Assembly (NCBI GenBank): GCA_030812955.1
Contig: JAUSTR010000001.1
Span: 620,001 to 684,000 of the forward strand
Length of the DNA: 64,000 nt
Direction of reading: 5' to 3'
From: Bacillus alveayuensis
GTDB taxonomy: Bacteria > Bacillota > Bacilli > Bacillales > Aeribacillaceae
The translations under genes were made by a program, and so were the position numbers. The notes under the pieces were generated by a model. It worked only from the letters and a program-made list of their open reading frames with translations, was not told the DNA's origin and made no database searches. This document shows positions 37,184-47,272 of this stretch, in pieces (the stretch's first letter is position 1; each line of letters opens with the position of its first letter).

Positions 37184-38341
37184 ATGTCGAGACCGATTAC
37201 GTTAATTGCTACATCAGCAATGGGGATTGAGTCGATCGTCGCAAAAGAAGTTCGAGCATTAGGGTATGAATGTGAAGTAGACAATGGAAAAATTACATTT
37301 CAAGCAGATGAAGAAGCCATTTGTCGAACGAACCTTTGGTTACGTACGGCAGATCGGGTAAAAATCAAAGTGGCTGAATTCCAAGCAACAACGTTTGAAG
37401 AATTATTTGAACAGACGAAAGCGATTGATTGGGCAAGATATATACCTGAAAATGGGCAGTTTCCTGTTATCGGGAAATCAGTAAAATCAAAGCTTGCCAG
37501 TGTTCCTGACTGCCAAAAAATTGTAAAAAAAGCAATCGTTGAAAAGCTAAAACAACAATACAAGAAAGCGAGGGATTGGTTAGAGGAGACAGGAGCTCTT
37601 TATCGAATAGAAATTTCATTACATAAAGATGTCGCAACCTTAACCATTGACACGAGTGGGAGTGGGTTGCATAAAAGGGGGTTCCGAATAGATCAGGGAG
37701 AAGCACCTCTTAAAGAAACGATGGCTGCTGCGTTGGTGATGCTAACGAATTGGACACCTGACCGTCCTTTTGTTGACCCGTTTTGTGGTTCTGGCACCAT
37801 TCCTATCGAAGCGGCATTAATTGGTCAAAACATAGCACCAGGATTTAACCGAGAGTTTGTTTCGGAAACGTGGGAATGGATGGATGAGAAGATTTGGGAA
37901 CGAGCAAGAGAGGAAGCGGAAGATTTAGCAAATTATGATCAACCCCTTGATATACTTGGAACGGATATTGACCATCGCATGATTCAAATCGCAAAAGACA
38001 ATGCACTTGAAGCTGGATTTGGAGATCTGATTCAATTTAAACAAATGCAAGTAAAAGATTTTCGCTCTCATAAGCAATATGGTGTCATTGTCAGCAATCC
38101 CCCTTATGGAGAAAGACTTGGAAAGAGAAAAGCAGTAGAAAAAATGTATGTAGATATGGGGGAAGCGTTTTCGCTATTAGATACATGGTCCATCTATATT
38201 TTAACTTCTCACCAGCAATTCGAAAAATATTATGGAAAAAAAGCGACGAAAAAGCGAAAACTATTTAATGGTTTTATACGGACGGATTATTATCAATTTT
38301 GGGGACCTAAACCACCAAAAAAGATAACCGATATAAAGTAA
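37184..38341 (+). CDS. ypsC: THUMP-domain 23S rRNA methyltransferase-like protein YpsC
   Basis: 385 residues: an N-terminal ferredoxin-like/THUMP RNA-binding part (about 1-160), then a Rossmann methyltransferase with FVDPFCGSGTIPIEAAL for S-adenosylmethionine and the catalytic SNPPYGERLG motif. It belongs to the RlmL group, which makes N2-methylguanosine in 23S rRNA; the exact site in Bacillus is inferred. It follows rnpB, as in B. subtilis. Confidence 0.9.
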   Translation: MSRPITLIATSAMGIESIVAKEVRALGYECEVDNGKITFQADEEAICRTNLWLRTADRVKIKVAEFQATTFEELFEQTKAIDWARYIPENGQFPVIGKSVKSKLASVPDCQKIVKKAIVEKLKQQYKKARDWLEETGALYRIEISLHKDVATLTIDTSGSGLHKRGFRIDQGEAPLKETMAAALVMLTNWTPDRPFVDPFCGSGTIPIEAALIGQNIAPGFNREFVSETWEWMDEKIWERAREEAEDLANYDQPLDILGTDIDHRMIQIAKDNALEAGFGDLIQFKQMQVKDFRSHKQYGVIVSNPPYGERLGKRKAVEKMYVDMGEAFSLLDTWSIYILTSHQQFEKYYGKKATKKRKLFNGFIRTDYYQFWGPKPPKKITDIK

Positions 38342-38396
38342 AACGAATTGGCATATAATAACACCATTCCGATTTTTAGGGAATGGAGTGAAAAAT

Positions 38397-38561
38397 ATGC
38401 TGACTAATGAAGAATACCAACTATTATTGCAGGCTTTAAAAAAATCATATATATACCTTCTTCAACATGATACGCATGAAGAGGTTTTACGCAGCATTCG
38501 AGAAGCTGAACAACAATTAATAAACACTTTTATACTTGAGACACCGCTCAAAAATGAATAA
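38397..38561 (+). CDS. 54-residue helical protein
   Basis: A small frame with GGAG at normal distance before the ATG. It encodes an amphipathic helical protein (EEYQLLLQALKKSYIYLLQH, then EEVLRSIREAEQQL). A terminator hairpin (GGCTTTCC / GGAAAGCC) follows. No family recognised. The codon use and the flanking signals support a real gene. Confidence 0.6.
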   Translation: MLTNEEYQLLLQALKKSYIYLLQHDTHEEVLRSIREAEQQLINTFILETPLKNE

Positions 38562-38581
38562 TATTTAGTTATATGATATAC

Positions 38582-38611
38582 GGCTTTCCAAAGGGAAAGC
38601 CACATTTTTTG
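38582..38611 (+). terminator. Terminator of the small gene before ypvA
   Basis: GGCTTTCC / GGAAAGCC stem, then ACATTTTTT; the MITE target duplication starts at the end of this T-run. Confidence 0.75.
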
Positions 38612-38705
38612 CTTTTGGCTCTTTTCTAAAAGGTTGTTGCTTTACAACGATAGCTTTTCGACTGTCCAGGCAAGCGACAAAGTTTACGAAAACAGCCTTG
38701 CTTTT
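38609..38705 (-). mobile_element. Short MITE copy (81 bp) with 8-bp target duplication
   Basis: Element 38617-38697, inverted relative to the 193-bp copies. It keeps both ends (GGCTCTTTTCTAAAAGG and TTTACGAAAACAGCC) and one TAGCTTTTCGACTGTCC arm, but lacks the middle. Perfect TTGCTTTT repeats flank it. It sits 47 bp before the ypvA start. Confidence 0.88.
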
Positions 38706-38744
38706 TTATGAAAAGGATGAAGAGATGTAACTGGAGGTACTGTG

Positions 38745-40658
38745 ATGGGGCATGCACGTTTACCATTTTCTATATCAAAAAATGAAAATTTTTATGTAGC
38801 CTTAAACCGATGGGTTGGTGATGTTTTATATGATATTTTGCCAGAAAAAGGGTTTGAGCTCCGCGATGAACAAATTTTTATGGCCTTTCAATTAGAACGA
38901 GCTTTTAAAGAAAAAAAAGTAATGTTTGCTGAAGCTGGAGTAGGGACTGGAAAAACGATTGTTTATTTATTGTATGCGATTTGCTATGCAAGATATACTG
39001 GGAAGCCAGCAGTTATTGCTTGTGCGGATGAAGCGCTCATAGAGCAGCTCGTTAAAAAGGAGGGAGATATTCAAAAACTTGAAGCCGCATTAAATTTATC
39101 GATTGATGTTCGTCTTGCTAAATCGAATTCGCAATATCTTTGTTTAGAAAAATTGGACAAAGCTTTAGAAACGGGATACGATCCATTTTATGAAGTATAC
39201 GAAGCATTGCCAAATTTTGTGCATGAAACGAAAGGGATGCAATCATTTTATCCTTATGGTGATCGCAAACAGTTTCCGCATTTAACGAATGAGGAATGGA
39301 AAGAGATTAATTGGGATCCGTTTAAAGATTGTTTTTCTTGTCCTAAAAGACATCGATGCGGCTTAATGTTAACTCGTGAACACTATCGCAAAGCATTAGA
39401 TTTAATCATTTGTTCTCATGATTTTTATATGGAGCACGTTTGGACAATGGATGCGAGAAAACGAGAAGGACAGCTTCCGCTTTTACCTGAACATAGCTGT
39501 GTCGTATTTGATGAAGGCCATCTTCTCGAGTTTGCTGCCCAAAAAGCGTTGACATACCGGGTTAAAAGAGGAACGCTGCAGTTTTTTTTAGAACGTTTAT
39601 TAGCGAATGATATTCGCGAAGAATTTGCTTTACTAATTGAAGACACATTAGCTGTTCATGATGAATTTTTTGATATTTTACATGAACATTCAGAAGCTGT
39701 AAAAGGTTCAAGTCGCCGTAAGATTCATCGTACGAAAGAAGTGATATCATTAGCTAATCAATTATATAAACATATATCAGAAATTGGGGAAGCTCTCGTT
39801 TTTGAAAGTGAATTATACACGATTGATCAATATGAATTGTCGATTGTAGAGGAATATTTAGATCAGATGGAGTACGCCTTACAATTATTTTTAAAGAACA
39901 ACTACGCAATCGATTGGCTTGAAGGAGAAGAGGATATTTCGTTCGTGATTATGCCAAAAAAAGTAGAGGAAATATTAGCTGAACATATATTTTCAAAAAA
40001 GCTCCCGTATATTTTTTCTTCAGCCACGTTATCAGACCAAAACCAATCGTTTACTTATTTAGCAACGAGTTTAGGAATGAAAGACTATTTATCTTTCACT
40101 GTGTCATCACCATTTCAATATGAAGAACAGATGAAAATTACAATTGAAAAAATGGATGAAGCGGATAGAATAAATCGAACTCATTCATTACTTCGTCAAT
40201 TTGCTGGAAGGACACTGATTTTATTCCGAACAGAAGAGGACTTAAAGAAATGGAAAGAAATGACGATGAAGATGCCGTTTCAAATGCTTTTTGAGGGTGA
40301 CCAAGAAATCAGTCAATTAATTGCAACCTTTCAAAGGGATGAAACAAGTGTATTATCAGCTGTACATTTATGGGAAGGATTGGATATTCCTGGACCTTCT
40401 TTATCAAATGTGATCATTTGGTCATTACCTTTTCCGCCGGATGACCCGGTTTTTGAAGCAAAGCGAAATTCAGTTCAAGATCCGTTTTATGAAGTGGACC
40501 TTCCATATATGATTTTGCGCTTAAAACAAGGTGTAGGTCGATTAATTCGTACGAAAGATGACAAAGGGACGATTACTATTTTTGTTGATAAAGAAACGGA
40601 TGAACTGATTTTGAAAGAGGTAGGAAAAGCGTTGCCTGTACGCCCATTGATTACTTAA
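38745..40658 (+). CDS. ypvA: DinG/XPD-like ATP-dependent DNA helicase YpvA
   Basis: About 637 residues. All motor motifs are intact: Walker A AEAGVGTGKTIVYLL, DEGH in VVFDEGHLLEF, SSATLS, and RLKQGVGRLIR. The four Fe-S cysteines are visible (Cys in QYLCLEKL, then DCFSCPKRHRCG). It has no exonuclease domain, which complements DinG at 12-14 kb, whose motor is degenerate. ATG follows GGAGG at a normal distance; the GTG one codon upstream is also possible. Confidence 0.92.
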   Translation: MGHARLPFSISKNENFYVALNRWVGDVLYDILPEKGFELRDEQIFMAFQLERAFKEKKVMFAEAGVGTGKTIVYLLYAICYARYTGKPAVIACADEALIEQLVKKEGDIQKLEAALNLSIDVRLAKSNSQYLCLEKLDKALETGYDPFYEVYEALPNFVHETKGMQSFYPYGDRKQFPHLTNEEWKEINWDPFKDCFSCPKRHRCGLMLTREHYRKALDLIICSHDFYMEHVWTMDARKREGQLPLLPEHSCVVFDEGHLLEFAAQKALTYRVKRGTLQFFLERLLANDIREEFALLIEDTLAVHDEFFDILHEHSEAVKGSSRRKIHRTKEVISLANQLYKHISEIGEALVFESELYTIDQYELSIVEEYLDQMEYALQLFLKNNYAIDWLEGEEDISFVIMPKKVEEILAEHIFSKKLPYIFSSATLSDQNQSFTYLATSLGMKDYLSFTVSSPFQYEEQMKITIEKMDEADRINRTHSLLRQFAGRTLILFRTEEDLKKWKEMTMKMPFQMLFEGDQEISQLIATFQRDETSVLSAVHLWEGLDIPGPSLSNVIIWSLPFPPDDPVFEAKRNSVQDPFYEVDLPYMILRLKQGVGRLIRTKDDKGTITIFVDKETDELILKEVGKALPVRPLIT

Positions 40659-40672
40659 AAAAGATGCTGTTT

Positions 40673-40760
40673 TTAAAGAAGGTTCTATGTTAAAAGATTG
40701 TTGCCTTTCAACAGCTTTTCGACTGTCATAAACAATCGGTACGAAAACAGCTTTAAAGAA
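40673..40760 (-). mobile_element. Short MITE copy (72 bp) with 8-bp target duplication
   Basis: Element 40681-40752 in inverted orientation: worn GGTTCT end, TTAAAAGATTGTTG, CAGCTTTTCGACTGTC, and TACGAAAACAGCT end. Perfect TTAAAGAA repeats flank it. It lies between ypvA and ctaA. Confidence 0.85.
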
Positions 40761-40826
40761 AAAATAAATACATGAATTGCCTATAATAATGAAACGGTGC
40801 AAGCTAAGGCAGCTGCACCGTTTTCA

Positions 40827-41729
40827 TCATGTTTGCGAGCGGCTTACAAGTAAAACTAAATAGCTTAAAACCCCAAATAAAAGGGAAATAAACAGAGCAT
40901 GGGAAAGAGCAATAATTAAATTTAAATTTGTATAAACAATGAGCATACCGGAAATAGCTTGAAGAAGGATGAGGATAAAAGCAACGATCCAGCTCCAGTA
41001 AATAACTCGTTGATTTTTATAATGTTTAATGGCATGAATCGTAGCAATCCCGATCCAAATCAAGATGCTGAATGCTGCGAGCCGATGTCCCATTTGCACC
41101 CATTCATGAAATGTTAAAGGAAAAATACTTCGGTCGCTACAAAAAGGTATATTTGGACAAGCTAAACTTGATCCTGTATGGCGCACATAAGCACCGGTAT
41201 AAACAACCAAATAGCTATATATAATAATTCCGAAAATATGAAAACGCATCGTTTTCCCAATAGATAACTTAGTTGCATTATATTTTTGATCTACTTCAAA
41301 AATAAGCAATGTTAATAAAAAGACAGATGCAAAAGAAATGAGAGAAATCCCGAAATGAAGAGCTAACACAGCATCTGATTGTCCCCAAACAACAGCTGCT
41401 GCTCCAATTAAAGCTTGCAAAATAAGAAACACCATAGACAAAATTACGAGCAGTTTCGTCTCACGGATATGACCAATCACTTTCCAAGCTAAAATAGAAA
41501 GAAAGAGGACGAGAAAACCAGCTGCACCACTTACAAGTCGATGCGAAAATTCAATGAATGTTTCTAAAGTGATTGGATTAGGAATAAGCTGCCCGTTACA
41601 TAAAGGCCAAGACCTTCCACAGCCTAAACTGGATCCAGTTTTTGTGACGAGGGCACCTCCAATAAGGACAAATAACATGACAAATGTTGTCACAACAGAC
41701 AGAATTTTTAATAGTCGCTGCAAGTTCAT
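40827..41729 (-). CDS. ctaA: Heme A synthase
   Basis: 300 residues with eight membrane helices in two similar halves. Conserved residues: the Cys pair in [12 protein letters not shown], the EFSHRLVSG His, and in the second half the Cys pair in [11 protein letters not shown] and MGHRLAA. It oxidises the methyl group of heme O to give heme A for the oxidase. It diverges from ctaB across 392 bp, the normal arrangement. Confidence 0.95.
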   Translation of the reverse strand: MNLQRLLKILSVVTTFVMLFVLIGGALVTKTGSSLGCGRSWPLCNGQLIPNPITLETFIEFSHRLVSGAAGFLVLFLSILAWKVIGHIRETKLLVILSMVFLILQALIGAAAVVWGQSDAVLALHFGISLISFASVFLLTLLIFEVDQKYNATKLSIGKTMRFHIFGIIIYSYLVVYTGAYVRHTGSSLACPNIPFCSDRSIFPLTFHEWVQMGHRLAAFSILIWIGIATIHAIKHYKNQRVIYWSWIVAFILILLQAISGMLIVYTNLNLIIALSHALFISLLFGVLSYLVLLVSRSQT

Positions 41730-42121
41730 TCACCTTTCTTATCATTTTTTTACGTTTATCATGTTAGATTCATGGTTACAATGAATAGGATCATGGCTAC
41801 ATGACAAATGAAAAAAGTTTTGTAAAAAGCTTGAATCTTCATTGGGAGTTTGCTAGAAATAGTAAAGGGATAGTTTCCTCATTTGCCAATCACACATTCT
41901 TATTAATTATAACGCTATATTTTTTTTATTTTAACCGCTTCACAATTTCGACAAACTTTATTCATGTTTTGTACACAAAAAAACGGTGAAATATGGTTAA
42001 ATACTAATTGAATATTTATTTGAAAGCTCGATTTATTTATGATAATAATGTAAGATGTTTGTAAAGTGAAATCGCCTTCAAAGAAATTGGTACCAACGTG
42101 AACGATAGAGGAGGTAAATAA
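41730..42121. promoter_or_regulatory. Divergent ctaA/ctaB promoter region
   Basis: 392 bp, very AT-rich and without a supported gene. In B. subtilis the equivalent region is controlled by ResD; I cannot mark binding sites with confidence. A short palindrome TTTTGTACACAAAA lies at about 41967-41980. Confidence 0.5.
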
Positions 42122-43045
42122 ATGTCGAATACGAGGGGGGAAATGGCAATTCAAAATGAGCAGCCACAAGAAGTAGTCGTTTCTACTTCGTTGTTGAAGG
42201 ATTTTTTAGCTCTGGTTAAAATTGGAATTGTCAACTCCAATTTAATCACAACCTTTACTGGAATATGGTTAGCTTTATATTTTAGCGGAAATAGCTTACT
42301 TCTCAATATAGATCGTGTCATTTTTGCTCTATTAGGGACTGGATTTATTATTGCTGGATCTTGCGCCATCAATAATTTTTATGATCGTGATATCGATCAA
42401 ATTATGGAAAGAACAAAATCACGGCCAACCGTGACTGGCAGAATGACACCCGTTCAAGTGCTGGCACTTGGATTCAGTTTTATTTTAATCGGTACCATAT
42501 TTCTCGCAATGACATCTATCACATCTGCAATTATCGGATTAATTGGTGTCTTTACCTACATTGTCCTTTATACAATGTGGACAAAGCGCCATTATACAAT
42601 AAATACTGTTGTCGGTAGTATTTCTGGAGCGGTTCCTCCACTAATTGGATGGACTGCTATTACCGACTTAACGATTATTGCATGGGTGTTATTTTTAATC
42701 ATGTTCATATGGCAGCCTCCGCATTTTCTTGCATTAGCGATGAAGCGAAGCGAGGAGTATCGGAATGCAGGCATCCCAATGCTCCCTGTCATCCATGGCT
42801 TTGGGATGACAAAGCGCCAAATGATGGTTTGGGTAGCATGTTTATTGCCATTGCCATTTTATTTATATAGTCTAGGTTTTGGATTTATCATTCTTGCAAC
42901 AATCTTAAATATTGGATGGTTAATACTATCCTTATCCGGATTAAAGGCAAAAGATGATTTGAAATGGGCGAAGTGGATGTTCGTTTATTCCTTAAATTAT
43001 TTGACCATCTTATTTGTAGCTATGGTAGTTTTCACGATTCAATAA
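42122..43045 (+). CDS. ctaB: Protoheme IX farnesyltransferase (heme O synthase)
   Basis: 307 residues with about eight to nine membrane segments. The prenyltransferase motifs [19 protein letters not shown] and a second acidic site near [11 protein letters not shown] are present. It makes heme O from heme B for CtaA. AGAGGAGGT precedes the ATG. Confidence 0.96.
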   Translation: MSNTRGEMAIQNEQPQEVVVSTSLLKDFLALVKIGIVNSNLITTFTGIWLALYFSGNSLLLNIDRVIFALLGTGFIIAGSCAINNFYDRDIDQIMERTKSRPTVTGRMTPVQVLALGFSFILIGTIFLAMTSITSAIIGLIGVFTYIVLYTMWTKRHYTINTVVGSISGAVPPLIGWTAITDLTIIAWVLFLIMFIWQPPHFLALAMKRSEEYRNAGIPMLPVIHGFGMTKRQMMVWVACLLPLPFYLYSLGFGFIILATILNIGWLILSLSGLKAKDDLKWAKWMFVYSLNYLTILFVAMVVFTIQ

Positions 43046-43151
43046 TTCTGGTTGTAATTCTTTCTAAAGAATTTCAATATAGAAGGAATTCATCATTATC
43101 TTCATCACAACTATGTGGATATTAAGGTAGAAAGAGGGGTATGATTTAGCT

Positions 43152-44246
43152 ATGAAAAAGTGGCTGACAAAATGGCGTCTATTATCACTTTTCGCTCTTC
43201 TGACGCTAGTTTTATCAGGCTGTGGTGAACGATTTATCTCCACATTAACACCAGCTGGTGAAGTGGCTGATGAGCAGTACTCTCTAATGATTTTGAGTAC
43301 GTTAATAATGGTTATCGTTGTCGCAGTCGTTTCCATTATTTTTATTCTTGTTGTTTTAAAGTTTCGTCGGTCTAAAGTTGGCGACAAAATACCGATGCAA
43401 GTAGAAGGTAGTCACAAATTGGAAATTATTTGGACAGTTATCCCGATATTACTTCTCATTATTTTGGCGGTTCCAACAGTTGTTACTACATTTAAATTAG
43501 CTGATGTAGATCCGATGGAAAAAGCATTAGCAGATGCTGAAAATGCCGGGAAAGATCCGTTAGTAGTCAATGTTCGTGCAAACCTTTATTGGTGGGAATT
43601 TGAATATCCAGGATATGGTGTTATTACTGGTCAAGATTTAGTTTTGCCAACAGACGAGAAAGTTTATTTTAACTTAATTTCTTCTGATGTTAAACACTCT
43701 TTCTGGATTCCTGCTGTTGGCGGAAAAATGGATACAAATACGGATAATGAAAATAAATTTTGGTTAAAAATTGATTCTGAACGAGCTGAAGAAGCTGGAA
43801 ATATCTTTTATGGAAAATGTGCTGAGCTTTGCGGACCGTCTCACGCTTTAATGGATTTTAAAGTGAAAGCAGTGTCTCGTGCAGAGTTCGATCAATGGAT
43901 TGAAAAAATGCAAAACTTTGATGCTACAAAAGTGGCTCAAACAGCTTCTGCTAAACAAGGGGAACAATTATTCCAAGATAAAGGGTGTATCGGCTGCCAT
44001 GCTGTATCACCAACTGATAACAGACCAAAGGAAGCTAGAACAGCGCCTAACTTAGCAAACTTTGCTGATCGTGATCGTGTAGCTGGTATTTTAGAAATGA
44101 ATGAAGAAAATATTAAAAAATGGTTAAAAGACCCAGAATCTATTAAGCCAGCTAACAAAATGACTGATACTTATCCAGATTTAACGGATGAAGAATTAGA
44201 TGCTCTTACTGAATATTTACAAAGCCTTTCTGTTGAGAAAGAATAA
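43152..44246 (+). CDS. ctaC: Cytochrome c oxidase subunit II with fused cytochrome c
   Basis: 364 residues: lipoprotein signal with lipobox LSGCGE, two membrane helices, the CuA domain with CAELCGPSHALM, and a C-terminal cytochrome c domain with CIGCH near 280 and a Met ligand near 335. The fusion is that of caa3 oxidases. CtaC receives electrons on the outer face and passes them to CtaD. Confidence 0.97.
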   Translation: MKKWLTKWRLLSLFALLTLVLSGCGERFISTLTPAGEVADEQYSLMILSTLIMVIVVAVVSIIFILVVLKFRRSKVGDKIPMQVEGSHKLEIIWTVIPILLLIILAVPTVVTTFKLADVDPMEKALADAENAGKDPLVVNVRANLYWWEFEYPGYGVITGQDLVLPTDEKVYFNLISSDVKHSFWIPAVGGKMDTNTDNENKFWLKIDSERAEEAGNIFYGKCAELCGPSHALMDFKVKAVSRAEFDQWIEKMQNFDATKVAQTASAKQGEQLFQDKGCIGCHAVSPTDNRPKEARTAPNLANFADRDRVAGILEMNEENIKKWLKDPESIKPANKMTDTYPDLTDEELDALTEYLQSLSVEKE

Positions 44247-44272
44247 TCATACTGCTAAAAGGAGGTAGCGAA

Positions 44273-46153
44273 GTGAGTACGTTAGCTCAGAAAAAAGGGT
44301 TCGGTGCAACCTTATGGGACTACTTAACAACAGTAGACCATAAAAAAATTGCTATCCTTTACCTACTCACTGGTACTTTATATTTAATCGTAGGTGGGAT
44401 TGAAGCATTATTAATGCGTTGGCAGCTTATGTACCCAGAAAATACTGTCGTAGGCGCACAGACTTTTAACGAATTATTAACAACTCATGGTACAACAATG
44501 ATTTTCTTTGCTGCAACACCGTTATTGTTTGCATTTATGAACGCAGTTGTACCACTTCAAATTGGGGCTCGCGATGTAGCGTTTCCGTTTTTAAACTCAC
44601 TTGGTTTTTGGTTATTTTTCTTTGGTGCATTATTCTTTAATTTAGGGTGGTTTTTAGGTGGAGCTCCTGATGCTGGGTGGACTTCATATCCTTCACTGGC
44701 ATTGAATTCACCAGGCCATGGTGTAGATTTTTATCTATTAGGTTTACAGATTTCTGGAATAGGAACATTAATTTCTGGAATTAACTTCCTTGTTACAATT
44801 ATTAATATGCGTGCACCAGGCATGACATTTATGCGTATGCCACTATTTACTTGGACGACATTTGTTGCATCAGCACTTATTTTATTTGCGTTTCCACCGT
44901 TAACAGTTGGTTTAGCATTCTTAATGTTTGACCGCTTGTTTGGAACTGGATTTTTCGTCCCTGAATTAGGTGGTAATACAATTATTTATGAGCATATATT
45001 CTGGATTTTTGGACACCCAGAAGTATATATTCTCGTATTACCTGCATTCGGTATTTTTTCTGAAATTATTCCAGTATTCTCTCGTAAACGTTTATTCGGT
45101 TACACATCTATGGTGTTTGCGACCGTATTAATTGGATTCTTAGGATTTATGGTATGGGCACACCATATGTTTACAACTGGTTTAGGTCCAGTAGCGAACG
45201 CGATCTTCTCTGTTGCGACAATGACAATTGGTGTACCGACTGGAATTAAAGTATTTAACTGGTTATTAACAGCTTGGGGCGGCAGCATTCGCTTTACAGT
45301 ACCGATGCTTTATGCGATTGCTTTTATACCATCATTTGTTCTTGGTGGAGTGACTGGTGTTATGCTTGCAGCAGGTGCAGCTGACTATCAATACCATGAC
45401 ACATACTTTGTTGTCGCTCACTTCCACTATGTTATTGTAGGTGGAATTGTATTTGCATTATTAGCTGCTACTCACTATTGGTATCCAAAAATGTTTGGAC
45501 ATATGTTAAGTGAAAAATTAGGTAAAGTAACATTCGTATTATTTTTTATCGGTTTCCATTTAACATTCTTTATTCAGCATTTCTTAGGATTATGGGGAAT
45601 GCCACGTCGAGTGTTCACGTATTTACCGAACCAAGGATGGGATACTGGAAACTTTGTAAGTTCAATCGGTGCAATTTTCATGGCAGTAGCGGTTATTGTA
45701 TTAGTTATTAACGTGATCGTTTCTGCATTAAATGCAAAACGCACTAATGTACGTGTTGGTGCGGACCCATGGGAAGATGGGCGTACATTAGAATGGGCAA
45801 TCGCTTCTCCACCACCTGAGTACAACTTTAAACAAACTCCACTTGTACGTGGTTTAGATCCATTATGGGTGGAAAAAATGGATGGTAGGAATGGAATGAC
45901 TCCTGCAGAACCAATTGGAGACATTCATATGCCGAACGGATCTATACTTCCGTTTATCATATCAGTTGGATTATTCGTAGGTGCGTTAGGATTAATGTAT
46001 CGAACAGACTACTCATGGGGCTTAGCAGTAGCTCTCATTGGGTTAGTGATTACGTTCGGATCTATGTTCTTACGTTCTATTATCGATGACTATGGATTTC
46101 ATATTCATAAAGAGGATTTGCTAAAAGAGGATGAAAAGGGGGCTAAGGCATAA
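44273..46153 (+). CDS. ctaD: Cytochrome c oxidase subunit I
   Basis: 626 residues, 12 or more membrane helices. The heme and CuB ligands are visible: HGTTMIFF, the WIFGHPEVYILVLP His-Tyr pair, AHHMFTTG, and HDTYFVVAHFHYV. It holds heme a and the heme a3-CuB site where oxygen is reduced. It ends on the first base of ctaE. AAAGGAGG precedes the GTG start. Confidence 0.98.
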   Translation: MSTLAQKKGFGATLWDYLTTVDHKKIAILYLLTGTLYLIVGGIEALLMRWQLMYPENTVVGAQTFNELLTTHGTTMIFFAATPLLFAFMNAVVPLQIGARDVAFPFLNSLGFWLFFFGALFFNLGWFLGGAPDAGWTSYPSLALNSPGHGVDFYLLGLQISGIGTLISGINFLVTIINMRAPGMTFMRMPLFTWTTFVASALILFAFPPLTVGLAFLMFDRLFGTGFFVPELGGNTIIYEHIFWIFGHPEVYILVLPAFGIFSEIIPVFSRKRLFGYTSMVFATVLIGFLGFMVWAHHMFTTGLGPVANAIFSVATMTIGVPTGIKVFNWLLTAWGGSIRFTVPMLYAIAFIPSFVLGGVTGVMLAAGAADYQYHDTYFVVAHFHYVIVGGIVFALLAATHYWYPKMFGHMLSEKLGKVTFVLFFIGFHLTFFIQHFLGLWGMPRRVFTYLPNQGWDTGNFVSSIGAIFMAVAVIVLVINVIVSALNAKRTNVRVGADPWEDGRTLEWAIASPPPEYNFKQTPLVRGLDPLWVEKMDGRNGMTPAEPIGDIHMPNGSILPFIISVGLFVGALGLMYRTDYSWGLAVALIGLVITFGSMFLRSIIDDYGFHIHKEDLLKEDEKGAKA

Positions 46154-46776
46154 TGCACGTGGAAGAAAAATTAACGGCTGAGACATTTCCTGCTCAGCCT
46201 GAAAAAGCCACCCTCGAAGGGAAAAATAAATTTGTTGGGTTTTGGTTATTCTTAGGAGGAGAGACGGTTCTTTTTGCGACTCTCTTTGCAACCTTTTTGG
46301 CGTTAAGAAATTCAACTGCTGGAGGAGCTTCAACTCAGGAGCTTTTTGAGCTGCCACTTGTATTCGTAGCAACAATGCTTTTATTAACGAGCAGTTTAAC
46401 AAGTGTGTATGCGATGTACCATATGAAAAACTTTCAATTTGGGAAAATGCAGCTCTGGCTAGGAATTACAGTACTTTTAGGTGCTGCCTTCCTTGCCCTT
46501 GAAATTTACGAATTTAATCATTATGTTCATGAATATGAATTTACCATTTCTTCAAGTGCTTTAGGTTCTGCATTCTATACACTAGTCGGTACACACGGTG
46601 GACACGTTGCATTTGGTTTATTATGGATTATTACTTTGATGGTCCGTAATGCAAAGCGTGGGTTGAATTTATATAATGCACCTAAATTCTACGTTGCAAG
46701 CCTTTATTGGCACTTTATTGATGTCGTCTGGGTGTTTATTTTCACAGTGGTATACTTAATGGGAATGGTGGGATGA
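46153..46776 (+). CDS. ctaE: Cytochrome c oxidase subunit III
   Basis: 207 residues with five membrane helices. The motifs GTHGGHVAFGL and LYWHFIDVVWVFIF are those of subunit III. The start overlaps the ctaD stop. It stabilises the core complex. Confidence 0.97.
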   Translation: MHVEEKLTAETFPAQPEKATLEGKNKFVGFWLFLGGETVLFATLFATFLALRNSTAGGASTQELFELPLVFVATMLLLTSSLTSVYAMYHMKNFQFGKMQLWLGITVLLGAAFLALEIYEFNHYVHEYEFTISSSALGSAFYTLVGTHGGHVAFGLLWIITLMVRNAKRGLNLYNAPKFYVASLYWHFIDVVWVFIFTVVYLMGMVG

Positions 46777-46780
46777 ACTG

Positions 46781-47113
46781 ATGGTAAATAGTCAAAATTC
46801 AGGAAACCCAAAAGTAGATATTGAATATCGTCGTAAAAAGAATAAAGAAGAAATGAGATACCAAGTCATTTCTTTTGCACTGATGATTTTCCTAACCATT
46901 GTAGCCTTCATAGCGGTAGGTTATGAAGGAATCGGAGAATGGTTTAAAGTACCATTCATTGTCTTGCTTGCATGTATTCAAGTTATTTTTCAGCTATACT
47001 ATTTCATGCACATGAGTCATAAGGGACACGAAGCACCACAGTTTTTTATGTATTCAGGTATTTTTGTAGCATTTCTTACCGTATTAGCGATGTCAACAAT
47101 CGTTTGGTGGTAA
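46781..47113 (+). CDS. ctaF: Cytochrome c oxidase subunit IV
   Basis: 110 residues with three membrane helices, charged N-terminus, and the conserved LYYFMHMSHKGHE segment. Last structural oxidase gene; a terminator follows. Confidence 0.95.
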   Translation: MVNSQNSGNPKVDIEYRRKKNKEEMRYQVISFALMIFLTIVAFIAVGYEGIGEWFKVPFIVLLACIQVIFQLYYFMHMSHKGHEAPQFFMYSGIFVAFLTVLAMSTIVWW

Positions 47114-47148
47114 AAAACAATCGGCATAATGCCGATTGTTTTTTATTT
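47114..47148 (+). terminator. Terminator of ctaCDEF
   Basis: AACAATCGGCAT / ATGCCGATTGTT around one A, then a long T-run. Confidence 0.9.
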
Positions 47149-47272
47149 TTTAGATTTGCAAGAACAATCTGTCATAGAACGTTCATTGGCCATTTGCTTT
47201 CTTTCATTGTATAATATTAGCGTGAAAAGGACATAATGAACAATGGCTGGGCAATTAAAGGAGATGAAAGAA

